NCBI GenBank assembly: GCA_035235625.1
Contig: CP141142.1
Span: 42,387,644-42,451,643 of the forward strand
Reading direction: 5' to 3'
From: Saururus chinensis
Lineage: Eukaryota > Streptophyta > Magnoliopsida > Piperales > Saururaceae
DNA: 64,000 nucleotides
Of this stretch, positions 21,541 to 33,426 are shown piece after piece. Numbering within the stretch: position 1 is the first letter of the stretch; each line of letters begins with the position of its first letter. Position numbers and translations under genes: made by a program. The notes under the pieces were generated by a model, which saw only the letters and a program-made list of their open reading frames with translations, made no database searches and was not told where the DNA came from.

Positions 21541-22254
21541 GGGTGAGAGGACAGACGGAGATGGGTAGGGTAAGGAGAAGATTGGATCTTGGCCGGAGAT
21601 GGATAGATCGGCCATGGGCAGATGGTGACGAGCCGGAGAAGGAGAAATGGATCGCAGGGGGACTGAGAATTGGAGGGAGCGGAGGTGACTACGTGGAGGG
21701 AGGGAGGTGTGAGGTGATGAGGGTAGGAGAGCGACTGGCTGGAGATAAGAGGAGTGACGGGCCGGAGAAGAGGAAGGGAGTGACGAGAAGCCGACCGGAG
21801 AGAGGGTGTCGGATGACAAGGGACAAGTGGTGGAGGACGAACAGAGGTAGAGAGGTGGGGTATGGGATGCGGGGACGGAGCAAGGGGTGGTGGACGTTGC
21901 CGGCGACGGAACGAGCGGCTGTGATGAGCAGGGGGGAGACGAGATCTATGAGTGGAGGGGAAAGTGAATAGTGATAGGAGGGGTGAGAGCAGTGAGTGGC
22001 TCGAGATGTCAGGGGTGATGGGGACGAGGAACAGTGACAGGAAAGGTGCATATTGGTGGGCTTGAGGTTGCAGTTAGATATGATAGAAGAGGTATGGGAA
22101 ATCGTAGGGAAATGGCAGGAAGAAATAGGGAAGGAGAAACCAGTGCTGGGTGACAAGTTGGAGGAGGGGACAAAGGGAAACATGTAAGAGACAGATGGTC
22201 ACTTAGGGCGTTGAGAAGGGGAGGAAGGGCTTTAACCACTGGCTCTGGATACCA

Positions 22255-22454
22255 TGAAGAGGAATTGATTTTCAGTAAAAAATGAGAATGGGGTTTATAC
22301 AGGATTTATAGGGAAAACCCTCGAAGACAAATTTGGGGTAAATCCCTTTAGAATATTATAGTAGATTATGTATCTTCATAAAATATTATATAGAATCATA
22401 ATATAAGTAAAAAAGGAAAATTGTGATAGAGAAATAAATTTGATTCCCTTAATA
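22255..22454 (-). repeat. 5' LTR of copia element 2
   Basis: This 200-bp terminal repeat is the partner of 17159-17358. The primer binding site TGGTATCCAGAGCC (minus strand) lies directly inside it at about 22241-22254. Confidence 0.9.
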
Positions 22455-22754
22455 ATAAGTTTACATAAATATATGACAAATAAAAGAGAAAGGAATACCA
22501 TCTTCTTATTTTTCTTCTTCAAAATCTTAGAATATTAGGGAATAATGGCCACTATGAACAGGGCGACAGAAAATTATCATCAAACAGGGCGACAGAAATA
22601 AAAACTTGTCACTATATTTCTTTCTATGGATTTTGTACGATCATTTTATATTATCCTCCAACATAAGTCCTATAATGATGTTGATGATTAGGCGGTGCTA
22701 AATACGAATAACGAGGAGTAGTTAGTGTAGGATCACTGAGTGACAAACCTTTGT
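22455..22754. other. short intergenic stretch with a small direct repeat
   Basis: An aacagggcgacagaaa motif occurs twice, near 22557 and 22584. Otherwise it is AT-rich with no gene. Confidence 0.4.
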
Positions 22755-25700
22755 AACGAGAGCTTGGGCACCGGCATATTTGTCATCCCAGTCGAACGAC
22801 TGCCTGGACTAAGAGGAACTTGAAATACTTGAAATCGTTGGTAGCCAGAAGAAGCCATGCAGCCGCCCATATCAGTTCGTCCTGGTGGTGCCAATGCATA
22901 CCATGTATACAGTAGTTAGTTTCCCTTGGCGTTAATATACATTATAAGGAGAGCAACAGATGACTTGAAGAGGACTTTAGTTATCCGAAGACAAACAAAG
23001 GCTTGAGCCTTGAAGTGGAGTGGTGAGGCAGCTAACTGTGTATTCAGCACTTGCGTAGTATTTTAAAGCGGGCTCAATACTCCGTGTAATTCAAGGCGAA
23101 GTCGAAGAGCTGCATGCAGTTGAAAGAAATTTGGTGTCAATCTTCAATCATTTGTGTACTATCAATTATTTTTATGTGGAGAAAAAAAAAGAAATATCAC
23201 ATCAATGGTTTTGTTCACATGGATTTGAGCAATTTTTATTATTTAAATTGGATACTGATATTTGTTCTCTTGATATAAGTTAGTGCCAACCTATCTATTG
23301 AAGTTGTCCATTTACCAAATAGATTAACATATGAAGAGGCCGCTTCACTAGGGGAACAAAGGTTAGATATAAGCTAGTGTCAAAACAAATAAATAAACCT
23401 GCATGAAATGGTTCACAAGTTGGCTTGCATACGGAGGATCGGTCTTCCTGAACACATTGGAGGCGGCCTCGAGATCGCTCCCAGGGTGGTTCGTGTCAAT
23501 CCGAAAGGCCCTTCGCGGTGTCGTCATGTCCTCCGGCCTCTGCTAGCACTGTGCGTCAGTGTCGCCTTCCCCCACTTGGCCATAGAAGACGTTTGGCTCC
23601 GGGTGAGCCCTCAGCATGTAGTCCGTTCCTAACCTGATGACCTCCTGAACATCGGCCAGTTCGTTCCACTGTGCGAATTGGTCTTCGTACTCCCCAGCTC
23701 CCCATGACAGGAGTGTCATCGAGTAAGCCGTACCTGACGTTGTCACCACCTTGGTACGTAGTAGCCTCCCACCAAGTTCAACTACCACAAAATCATTTTG
23801 ATTAAACTACCCCGCGTATCTAACATTGTAAATGTGAGATGGTCCCGGATACATAGTTTTGATTACACAAGCCAATACTCAGATTTTACAACAAATTGGT
23901 TTTATATTGTGTGGGTAGCATGCCACTCAAGTCAGGTTTTTAGGGCACTTAACTTGATATTTTTTATATCTTACTAATCACTTGCTAGTTGGATCGGGTT
24001 AGGTCTAGGTTTTACTCGACTCAAATTGAACCCAATCCAAATAGGGTTACACAATTTAAAGCTTATGTATTTGTCTCATATCATATGTTATCCAATGCTA
24101 TAAATTGGTAGTTTTTGTTTAGTTAAAATTGTAATATATGTAAATCTTGTTTGTGCATGTCATAAATAATATAAAGCAAGTTGGTATATTATAGAGCTTT
24201 CAAATTCTTACTATTTGGCCTATGTTTTATTTTATTAATCTCTATTTTACCCTTATTCAACTCAATTTAATTTCTAAAAAGCCAAATATATTAATATCTT
24301 ATTCCTTATTTTTAAAGTATGTTCTTAACTTTATAATATTATATATTACACTTTTGAACTTGGATTTGTGCATTCTTGTTATTATTATAAAATTATCGAC
24401 AAGTTGTATCAAATGAGATCCTACGTGTCTATGTTTTCTCGAACTTTTTTGTAGGCCCCATGTATATAACACACTTCTTAATGATATTTTTTATATTTTT
24501 GTATATATTATACATATTCGGATTTACACATTTTGAATGCCTTAAAGAATTTCCAAAGGACTCTATTCAATGAGACCCGTAATAAAACTTGTAATGAATA
24601 TGAACAACTTGCTCCACAACTAAATATTTTTATACCATTGTCTTTGCTATCCTATGATATAATATTTAGCCTATAAAATTTGAATTTATAGTTGCTTACT
24701 ACGAGTGTATATGGGTTAATATATAGCTTGTATGCATAACTAATTATTGTTGTGATCCTCAAAGAATGTATTATAATTATAACATGTAAGAGAGACCTTT
24801 GTTCAATACATATTTTATTTTTAATTTATTTTACTTTATCTCATCTAATTTGTTTCCACATACATGATGTGTATGCATTTTTACTACTATACTTCTTATT
24901 TAAGTTGTTCATTGGTGGAATTGCATAAATATTTTTCATAACGCAAAAAATAGGCTCCTAATCCATTATACGAGCATCTTGGATTAGAAAGACAACTATT
25001 TATAATGTCTATTTGATTAGAAAAAAAGCTGTCTTTGGGTGTCCAAGATTGGTATTTTCAGAATTTTTTAGATTGGAAGACAATACGTGGCAATTGTGCA
25101 GGTTATATGTAGGCATAAGACAAAAAAATACTTATCCTCATTTTTGTTGGGCTTTACATAGTATATGGCGACATTAATTATTTTTATTAAAAGATAGGGT
25201 TCACTTTTACGAAGGTACAAAAATTGTATTAGAAGGAACTATAACCCATATTTAATCTAATCCAATCCCATATAAAACCGACTTGACCCGACCCAATACA
25301 ATATGGTTCGAGATTGAGTTTTCCCAAACCCGATCAGAGCCGACATGGTGGCAACATTATGTGAGGGTTCTTTGTTAAATATTAATTTTTTTCCAATCAG
25401 CCTTTTATATGGCAAACTCATATCTACTAGGCTACAAATGATTGCAAAAATAATATGCATACACAAAAGCTAAACAAGATGAGCAATAGCTGCATTGGCT
25501 TACACCAACATCAGACCCATCTCCAAAAGCAGATTCAGCTCGCCATGAAACTCTCTGGTTGAGAGGGAGCTTGCCGGATCTTTGAGCCTCAAAATGCAAG
25601 AGGGACTTGGTGAGGGCAATATCATAGCGAATGGAAGCACTTCCATGTTGAAAGAGGATAAAAAAAAACAGATGCTTAGGCACAAGAACTTGGAGGCCAT
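22755..25700 (-). pseudogene. glycosyl hydrolase family 9 (endo-beta-1,4-glucanase) pseudogene, 5' two-thirds
   Basis: Intact GH9 enzymes are secreted glucanases that cut cell-wall beta-1,4-glucans. Four exon pieces are recognisable on the minus strand. Exon 1, 25700-25506: an ATG with a hydrophobic start [14 protein letters not shown], then in a shifted frame [18 protein letters not shown] and [18 protein letters not shown]. The frame change lies at or after a run of nine A (plus strand). A good donor follows. Exon 2, 23781-23399: GGYY, GDNVRYG and AYSMTLLSWGAGEYED in three different frames, then LGTDYMLRAHPEPNVFYGQ, a TAG stop where the conserved Trp of CWQRPEDM should be, [16 protein letters not shown] and [16 protein letters not shown] with about eight residues missing. 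Exon 3 piece near 23109-23065: LFDFALNYTEY then stop. Exon 4 piece about 22895-22755: HHQDELIWAAAWLLLATND, a frameshift, then SFDWDDKYAGAQALVTK and a donor. The C-terminal half, including the second catalytic region, was not found left of here. Confidence 0.9.
23990..25310. mobile_element. possible AT-rich TIR element inside intron 1 of the GH9 relic
   Basis: Near 23991 the sequence gttggatcgggttaggtct..ggtttta is roughly mirrored by the reverse complement of about 25270-25303 (ttgggtcgggtcaagtcggttttat). Between them lies about 1.3 kb of very AT-rich DNA with no meaningful frame. Such gggtcgggt-type ends occur in decayed hAT-like elements. Exact ends and target duplication are not clear. Confidence 0.4.
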
Positions 25701-27776
25701 CGAGAAGATGGAAATTGACTCCTTGCTCTCTGTCTTTATAGCTGTGATTAGAGCCCAAACCAATGCTTATCGTCTGCTTTAATGCTTACTATGTCAACGC
25801 CAAAAATGTATCTATGGCTGTGGCTGGGATACTGGCCTTTCGAGATCAAGAGCATCTGACCTATGAGTGGTCAAGGTGTCTTAGCTATTTTGATTATCCT
25901 TATTTAATTATAGGAAGTATATCTTTGGATCTGTAATTTGATCTTTAATTTAGTATATGTCCGCAGATTGAGGCTACAATAGAATGTCCACTTCGGACTA
26001 AATATGGTATTTACCTTCAAAAGTTTTACATTTTCTTTTATAGAAAAATGCTTAAGCAACGTCTTCATCGTGCAAACATTGTTGCTAAGTGGAGCTAAAA
26101 AAATAGGCATTATTTATGAACCTTGACGTAAATGTAGTATTACTCTGTTTTACAAGAACAAAGTTCCATACCCAAGTCAAAATTGAGATAACATATTTTT
26201 GTGCATTTTGTGAACATCAAAGGAACGCTCACCCTATGTGTGTCACAAGGAAGACATAAAGACTCTGAATAGGTCTTGAGGCTTTCCAGGCCCATTCCAA
26301 GTGAATTTGCAAGAAGGATTTGAGAGCCGGTGCAGCCGCCTATGGCTGGCCCTTGGCCTCCTGGCCGGCTGGTCCAACCTCTTCTCCTTCTCTTCCTCTC
26401 CCCACTTTCCTATCGCCTTGGATTCTTCCCAGTTTTCCATATTGCTTCCTCTCAATTATTTAGACCAATCAAAACTTATGTGATTTATAATTTTTTTATT
26501 TTTTATTTTTACAAGCTTAACATCATGAGTTTTGAATTTTCCACCAATGAGAGGCTCTTCCCAACTCATGTCTTGTAGGGCCCACTTTTCAACCCATATG
26601 CAAGCTTCCTGATGCGCCTTTGATCTTTTTTGTTTTGTTTTTTAGTTACTCAAATATAGGGTTTACATACCCCACTATAATACATGTAGTCCTACTATGA
26701 ATAACATAAGCAATAGTAAAAACCTTTAAAATCATAAATTGATGAACCATTGATAAACTTGTCGATCTGTCTATATAGGTGTTGATCACCATTAACACCA
26801 TAATCAATGTCTTGAACTTTTGCCGATAGTGAGTAAACTGTGAGAGTCTAATTTATCTTGAACGACATACAAAAAGAGGCATATGCGTATTAAATAAATT
26901 AAATGATATAACAAGTAAGAGGCAAAATGGATTTTACGGTCTTAACTTTATGTTTTAAACAAATATTTAACATGTGTGGCCCATCTTTATATTTTTATGC
27001 TTCAACTTATAAATTAGTGAGCATCACCAAACAACATTCCATTCTCCCATTAAATGTTCTAATCATTCTGGAATGAGTGCTCATTTCATACACGAAGTAA
27101 TGGGTTCCTAAACTTTTTAGGTGTAGAAAGTGTGTTGTTTTTCTTTTTTAAAAAAAGTGCATTACTTTATTGTTGTTTTGGCGTTGTTTCTTTTTTACTT
27201 ATTGTGGTCTTTGGCTTATACATGGGAAAAATTGGATGGTTCAATTTTTTTTCGTTAACATGCACTAGTGTATACGCCATTAATTTTGTATTTTACAACC
27301 CTATAGCTTGGCACTTAGCAGATAGATCGAACAGGTGTATCCTCCCACCAGGCGGACTCTTAATTATTTTCCCTAATCTATCATCATTATCGTCGGACGT
27401 AAACGTGGGCTTTATAAAACAACCCGGCATGGCCCCATTGAGGTAGGCCGTTTGGGCCTAGACTATCTTTATTGACTTTAATGGGCGTCGCTTTCCATTT
27501 TTTTTTAATGATAAATGGGCCTGGACTTTCAAAGCAAACTATCGACGAACATTCCATTTACAATAAAATATGGGAGCCAGTCAGCTGGTGGCGGGCCTGG
27601 CGGCGCGTCGAATCCCAACGGCGTCTCTTTCATGGTTGCTGAATGCTGACCACTATCTTCCTGTGGCCGTTGCGCTCGACGAGTGAGAGCGAGAGGGAGA
27701 GAGTAGAGCTTTGCCGCTCTTCTCGTCAGCCGAACCCCTCTCTCTCCCTGCCCGCCCGCCCGCTGCGACCGCCACC
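25701..27776. other. intergenic region and PDX2 upstream sequence
   Basis: It is AT-rich with no gene that I recognise. A moderately GC-rich patch at 26250-26460 encodes only short unsupported frames on both strands. The 27690-27776 stretch is rich in ctctc/cccgcc and is the likely 5' leader of PDX2. Confidence 0.45.
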
Positions 27777-30700
27777 ATGTCCGTCGGCGTCCTCGCCTTA
27801 CAGGGCTCCTACAACGAGCACTTGGCGGGTATCGTCCTTCGTCTTCCTCCTCCCTTCTCTGAAAGATTGTTTTTGTTCTTCTGGCAAGCTTTTGTTTTCT
27901 CATCGGTGGTTGGTGGTGCTACGCAGCGCTTAAGAGGATTGGAGTTAAGGGCGTGGAGGTTAGGAAGCCTGATCATCTCGGAAATGTGAGCGCGCTGATT
28001 ATTCCTGGGGGAGAGAGCACCACAATGGCCAAACTTGCCGAGTACCATAACTTGGTTCGGTTTCCCCGACGCCTTTACGTTTGCATTCACAATGGCATTC
28101 GAACTGCTTTTTTTATGTTTTCTGAGTTTCTTTCTGTTTACGTTGATTGTTGGTAATCGTGCGGATTCCGTGGTCCATGAACATGGATTTTTAAAACATG
28201 GAAATCAGCGGTGAACTGTTGAGATGCGGGTTCTAGACAATGGATAACGTCTATTAGTTTTCCGATTTTGCGAATCCATTATATGCCTTTTCTCGCTTAC
28301 GCTCTCTCTCTCGCTCGCTCTTTCAACATATCATGTGATTTGGTTGAAACTATTGATGATTGCTTTCCGTCATAATGGAATATATTGCCTCGCTAAAATT
28401 TGCGTCATCTGGCATTGCGTGAATTGCTCTCTGCTGTCATCTGGCAATTTGCTACTACATTAATACGCCTCCTTCTCGTTTACTCTTTCTCTCAACATAT
28501 CATGTGTTATGGTTGAAGCTATCGGTGGTGGCTTGTTTTCATAATGAAATATATTGCGTTGTAATTGCGGAATTGTATATGATCTCTTTTTTCCAGTTTC
28601 CTGCCCTGCGCGACTTTGTGAAAATGGGAAAGCCGGTGTGGGGTACTTGTGCTGGGCTGATCTTCTTGGCAAACAAAGCTGTTGGTGAGTAAATTTTGAG
28701 TTTCCGCACCACAATTAATATAGACTAGACAATTAACCCAATGTGGATTTCCTAGGACAAAAGTCAGGGGGGCAGGAGCTTCTAGGTGGTCTGGATTGTA
28801 CTGTTCATCGAAATTTCTTTGGCAGTCAGGTATTATCAGATTTGTCTAAGGATGACTCTGTATTTTCTCAAACTAGATTTTTTTCCTGAAGCCCTACAAA
28901 ATTCTTCTTGTTGATGGCCATGTCTGTGCTTTCAGCTTCAAAGCTTTGAAGCAGAGCTTCCTGTTCCTGCTATTTCCACTGAAGAAGGCGGCCCTGAAAC
29001 TTTTCGTGCAGTATTCATTCGTGCCCCTGCTATTTTGGAAGTTGGTCCTGATGTTGAAGTCCTTGCAGATTATTCGGTACCATCCTTCAAACAAATGAAC
29101 CCAAAATCCAATACTGAGAGTTCAGAGGTGCGTCTATTCAGATTTACATTTATATTGACTTTTGATGGCATATTATTTTAATATGTTATATATTAGCAGT
29201 TGTGTACTGGGACGGCATTTGCTGGATGACTAGTATTCATTGGGTCCTGAAGAATTTGAACTTAATGCTTTCTGTTTGATGTACTTTTCTTCAAAATAAC
29301 TGGGTAAATTTTGTCTGTTCTCTCATGTCAACTATAATTTATTATGACTGGTCTGCTGACATTTAGTATTTTTTGGTGAAATGCAGGCATTTAGTTGGTT
29401 CTAAGAGAGTCCATGTTAGTGGGAAATTAAAAAATGTCATATTTTTTCTCAAACAATCGTGCAATATCGTTTATTGCTTGGTTTGTCATGATTTTTTACA
29501 AAGCTTCTTTACTATAACCTTTTTATTTTCTGCGTTGTCTATATGCATTGTGAGGCATATGCTAGAGTGCTATCAAGTCAAGCTACCTCGACGTGCTTGA
29601 CTCAGCTCAACTCAAATCTTGAATTTCAGCTCGATCTTGGTCTAATTCATTGATTAGGTTTGAATAGTTAATAAATAATTTAATGTGCGAATCATTATAT
29701 ACTAATTGTTTTGTGTACTATGATTTTATAATTTAGAAATGAAAAATTAGAAAAGACATGGATTAGGGAGGCCAGGCTGTGTTGACTGTTGAGCTTGAGC
29801 TAGCTCCATTGAGCTTGCATGAATTGGTTTCCACTTGAAAGGTAGTAATCAATTGGCGCCAGCCAAAGCTCAGTTCAACTTGGCTGTGTGGAACCATTGG
29901 ATAAGTGCTATTATATTTTGCTTATATATTTTTTTGTGAACATCTATAAGGGAATGTAGTGTGAAACTTTGTTCATGATCATTCTATTGCACCATGTTTC
30001 AGGAAAACTCTGAATCTGCAGAAAAAGTGATTGTGGCTGTCAAGCAGGGAAAGCTGCTTGCAACAGCATTCCATCCAGAATTGACTGCAGATACTCGATG
30101 GTATGTGATTACTTTTTAAGTTTTAGCAGACAAAAAGTGATTACTTAATGATGGTATGTGATTACTTTAAGTCTTAGCAGACAAAAAGTAATTACTTAAT
30201 AAGTTATAGCAAAACAATTGAGGCAGCTGAAGCTGTAAGATTTGTTTAAAATAGTGGCAAATGATCCTTCTTAAATGCTGGAGTTAAAATTTTCAAGCAT
30301 ATGCATGTCACATGATTTCATACTATGATTTCTTAGCGAGAGGTTTACAGTTACAAGGCTGAACAATGCCGCTTCTTTAGTTCTTTTATCGTCTTTGAAT
30401 GGAATCATCTTATTAGATTTTTTTTTAACTTTGATCACAAATATCGGTTTGATATTTTGTATAAAATTGGGAGGCATTTGCTTAAGGGTTGTGCAACATG
30501 TCTTCTCTATTAGCCCTCGTGTTTCTTCTCCTAACATGAGTTGGTTCAGTTCTTTTGCAATTTTTCACATCTTTCATATATTTAGCACAAAATATGGTTT
30601 TAATTATTAGAGATATATAAAGATTGGACTTAAAAACATTAGAAAAATGAACTAAATGAAAAAGATAAAACTGTAATAAACCATGAACATGTGGTGTAAA

Positions 30701-31201
30701 ATCAATTCTAGTGTTTTTGAGCTGAGCCAAGTCAAGCCAGAATCTGAACTTGAACTCAGGTCGAGACCAGACTTTTGAATTACAAGTCAAGTTGGCTTGA
30801 TAGTCACCATATCTAGTGAGGGAGCTCTGAATTTTATCAGGTAACTTGTGTTTATTAACATGGATATCCAAGTAGGTATAAGCCATTTAATATTTTGTAC
30901 ATATGAAAGAAGGTGATTTTTATGGTGACGGAACAAATTTTGAATTGTGCAGTAGCCTTTCTCAAGGCAAAGAAGTTGTACCCAACTCTTCTACGGGATG
31001 GCTTGTCTGATCTCCAATATGCTTGCTACATGTCCTTGGAGGCCATCTATGTGCTTCCTGAGATTCTAAGGCATTGGTTTTGTGTGCAGGCATAGCTACT
31101 TCATGAAAATGGTCAGCGAAACAGACATGCAGAGTGGTGGTACCTCATCAGAGGCAGCTTCTGACGATGGCCAGAAGCCAGAGCTCCCAATATTTCAGTA
31201 G
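27777..31201 (+). CDS. PDX2: PDX2, glutaminase subunit of pyridoxal 5'-phosphate synthase
   Basis: PDX2 (PdxT family) hydrolyses glutamine and channels the ammonia to PDX1, which builds pyridoxal 5'-phosphate; the plant enzyme is cytosolic. Seven exons with matching phases: 27777-27828, 27927-28054, 28597-28684, 28756-28829, 28936-29127, 30003-30100, 31090-31201. They encode 247 aa (Arabidopsis PDX2 is about 255). The start [15 protein letters not shown] is the family N-terminus. [11 protein letters not shown] (44-54) is the oxyanion/substrate loop. [10 protein letters not shown] holds the nucleophile Cys78. The FHPEL motif gives His202 and Glu204 of the triad. [16 protein letters not shown] is also typical, and the end is PELPIFQ. 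The gene looks intact. Two intron peculiarities: a 53-bp tandem duplication copies the exon 6 donor site into intron 6, and intron 2 holds a roughly 100-bp direct repeat. Confidence 0.97.
28282..28565 (+). repeat. direct repeat in intron 2 of PDX2
   Basis: The segment around 28282-28385 (cgcttacgctctctctctcg...tcaacatatcatgtgatttggttgaa...ataatggaatatattgcc) recurs about 180 bp later at 28465-28565, with similar words in the same order. Both copies are non-coding. Confidence 0.65.
30097..30200 (+). repeat. 53-bp tandem duplication across the exon 6 / intron 6 boundary of PDX2
   Basis: gatggtatgtgattacttt at 30097 begins again at 30150. The second unit continues taRgtYttagcagacaaaaag like the first, with three or four differences. 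Each unit contains the donor gtatgtg (30101 and 30154). Only use of the first keeps the frame open to exon 7. Confidence 0.85.
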
Positions 31202-32014
31202 TCACCAATAGGCAGCTCCAGACGATGATGGCATCTGACCAAAATTCTTACTAATAGATATCTACTGCCAGTGGGAAACGCACAAGAAAATTTGTCCATT
31301 TTTTTCATTCTATAGCTTCACTTTTGTCCTTATTAGTTATTAGTTAGGATCAATGCCTTATAGGTTAATTGGATGAATTTTATTTCAGTGGGAAAAGAAG
31401 AAAGCAAAAAACTATATCTTGTGTGAATTTCAGATTCATTCCTGCAATGGGTTACTATACTGTAAACAGTTTCAAAATAATTTGTTTCAGAAAATTTACT
31501 TAGTAGTAATATCATGGTAGTCAAATCTCACTAACCTTGTTTCTTGCATATCTATTTATGACCTCCCCTTGCCAAGTAGAAATGCACGACTCGCCCTAGA
31601 TTAAAGGATGCAACGGTGAAACAAGTGATCCTCTTCTCCTACGTGCATCCATCTCCATTAGTGCCTCTCCTTGAACCTTTAGGGCGTCTATCCTCACCAA
31701 CATCTTCTCTTACCCTCCTATCACCACGTATTTGCCCTCCTCATGTCTTCTCAATACCTGCCCTCCCTCCTTCCTTCTTTTCTTTTCTAATGCTCCCTCA
31801 CATCTGTTATCTCCCCATCCCTCTCTCCCTGCAGGTCAGATGTGGCTTGTCGGCTGCTTGGTGATTGGAAATGGTGTGGCTTAATTGCTAGAAGGCCCAA
31901 TAGCTTGACGACCACCTCTTTCATGGCCACCAGTAGCCATTGTCAACACCCTCAACCATGAAAGGTAGGCTTTTTGGCCGCAGGTGACCTTTATGATCGT
32001 CTCTAGCTCGCTAC

Positions 32015-32175
32015 AGCCACCATCGACCAGATCAAGAAGTATTAGTATTGAGTACAACTTTTTTGAAGCATGGAAACTCAAAACGACAAAAGTAGTCGTT
32101 TAACTCATGATCAATTCCATAAATCTCCAACTTCCTATTTCCTAATGTGAAAAGCGAGATGCCTAATCCTAATGC
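32015..32175 (-). repeat. inverted partial copy of RBL19-like intron 1 sequence
   Basis: The reverse complement of this stretch matches 33584-33768 in intron 1 of the downstream gene. Shared blocks include ggaaataggaagttggag, atttatggaattgatcRtga, gagtttccatgct and ctcaatactRatacttcttg. Identity is about 80% by eye. Spacing between the arms is about 1.4 kb. Confidence 0.8.
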
Positions 32176-32639
32176 TTAATCTATCTTCCATTTCTCTATT
32201 AAGTAGCAAAAATTAATAAACTTTTCAAATGAAATGTAGGATTTTAGTTTGCATTATGAAATCGAGGTTATGAAATGGATGAGTCACAACTACGGGGTTG
32301 TTGGGATAACGAATTAGCAAACCATAATTTATTTAGATTTTGACATGATTCAACATATTTCTAAATAAATTGTGTTTGGATGCAAAATTCGCTTGGATGA
32401 AAGATTTCATTCCATTTAGCCAAATGCTCCAATTTTGGCGAATTTGTGAATCTACATTAGGTCGATTTTGTTGATTTTGCATAATAGCGGCCTTTGTTGA
32501 CTTTTTTTAGTCCAGACTCTTACCCATAATATTTTATCGGATAGCAATATTCTCACAACAAAACACAGACATAAAACTCAGATTTAATTAGACTTAATAA
32601 ATAAGCCCCACATAAAATTTATATAGCTCACTTATCTAG

Positions 32640-32746
32640 ACGAGTAATGCTATTCTGACGTTGAGAAATCAACTTTAAAAAGCTTACTTCTTCATCGCAA
32701 AGTAGCTTTTTCACGTTGATTTCTCAAAGTCACAAAAGCATTTTTG
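32640..32746. mobile_element. 107-bp hairpin MITE with 7-bp target duplication
   Basis: Arms of about 48 bp fold back on each other around a loop of about 14 nt (ttcttcatcgcaaa). The left arm contains acgttgagaaatcaactttaa and the right arm its near complement ending in gcatttttg. The direct repeat tatctag flanks both sides (32633-32639 and 32747-32753). Confidence 0.8.
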
Positions 32747-33426
32747 TATCTAGGCTAAGTGTAAATTTTTAATGTAGGTTTTTGTTATAAAAATATCATT
32801 TTCCTATTATCTATTCCATTCCATTCTCCCTAATGAATTTGCCTATCAAAACATAATTTCATAATTTCGATTCTGTTGAATCTACCTTCTGACTATGTTA
32901 AATTCGATATTCAAACAACCCGTAAGTAGGGTTGCGTATTTCTAAGAGTTACGAGTACCGTATTAACTTACCTTAATTGCAGCAATAAATACGGTTTGCA
33001 TATTCCTATATGACGAGACTAGTCCATTAGTCCACCTTAACTGCAACGACAAATTCCGATTAGGGCCCATGACCATATTGATCATGACCTTTTAACGAAC
33101 GGTTCCGATTGCTTGCTGGCAAAGCTAATTGCTCCTCTGGCATTCAGGACCGTTGATGTGATGGGACCGACGATGTTAAAATCTGAATTACTGGTGTTCA
33201 ATTTTCCACTCCGCACGTGCTGTCACGTCGGCGTTAAGACCGGAAAGGCTCGACGCGAGTCAAGTGACTCGACTCGTTTCGTCTCTCATTCAAACCAACC
33301 CAACTGACGACAAATCTGGGAACCAGCTGCTTCTTGGGGAGGGAGAAGACGGAAACCGGGCTCAGATCGCCGGCGCCGGAACCCTAATCTGTTGCCCGTC
33401 GGGCATTCCTCTTCTTCGACCCTGCC

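Larger units (their letters stand above)
17159..22454 (-). mobile_element. Ty1/copia LTR retrotransposon 2, decayed, minus orientation
   Basis: The element spans 5296 bp with 200-bp LTRs at 17159-17358 (3' LTR) and 22255-22454 (5' LTR). They differ at about 24 positions (near 12%), much older than element 1. On the minus strand the LTR reads TATTAAGG...CTCTTCA. A primer binding site TGGTATCCAGAGCC follows the 5' LTR (about 22241-22254). A purine tract gcaggggcg precedes the 3' LTR (about 17359-17367). The flanking 5-mers ataaa/ataag (17154-17158, 22455-22459) may be the target duplication with one change. Gag and pol order is copia; frames are broken in many places. Confidence 0.93.
31202..33426. 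other. intergenic region between PDX2 and the RBL19-like gene
   Basis: No gene was recognised. It contains an inverted copy of part of the next gene's first intron (32015-32175) and a 107-bp hairpin MITE (32640-32746). The last 250 bp before the ATG at 33427 are GC-richer and probably hold the promoter and leader of that gene. Confidence 0.5.

Noticed and set aside
17504-22000. Many plus-strand Gly-rich frames
   Set aside because: They are antisense shadows of the Ser/Pro/Thr-rich copia gag and pol.
24222-24416. 64-codon hydrophobic frame
   Set aside because: It is a chance frame in very AT-rich DNA within the GH9 relic intron.
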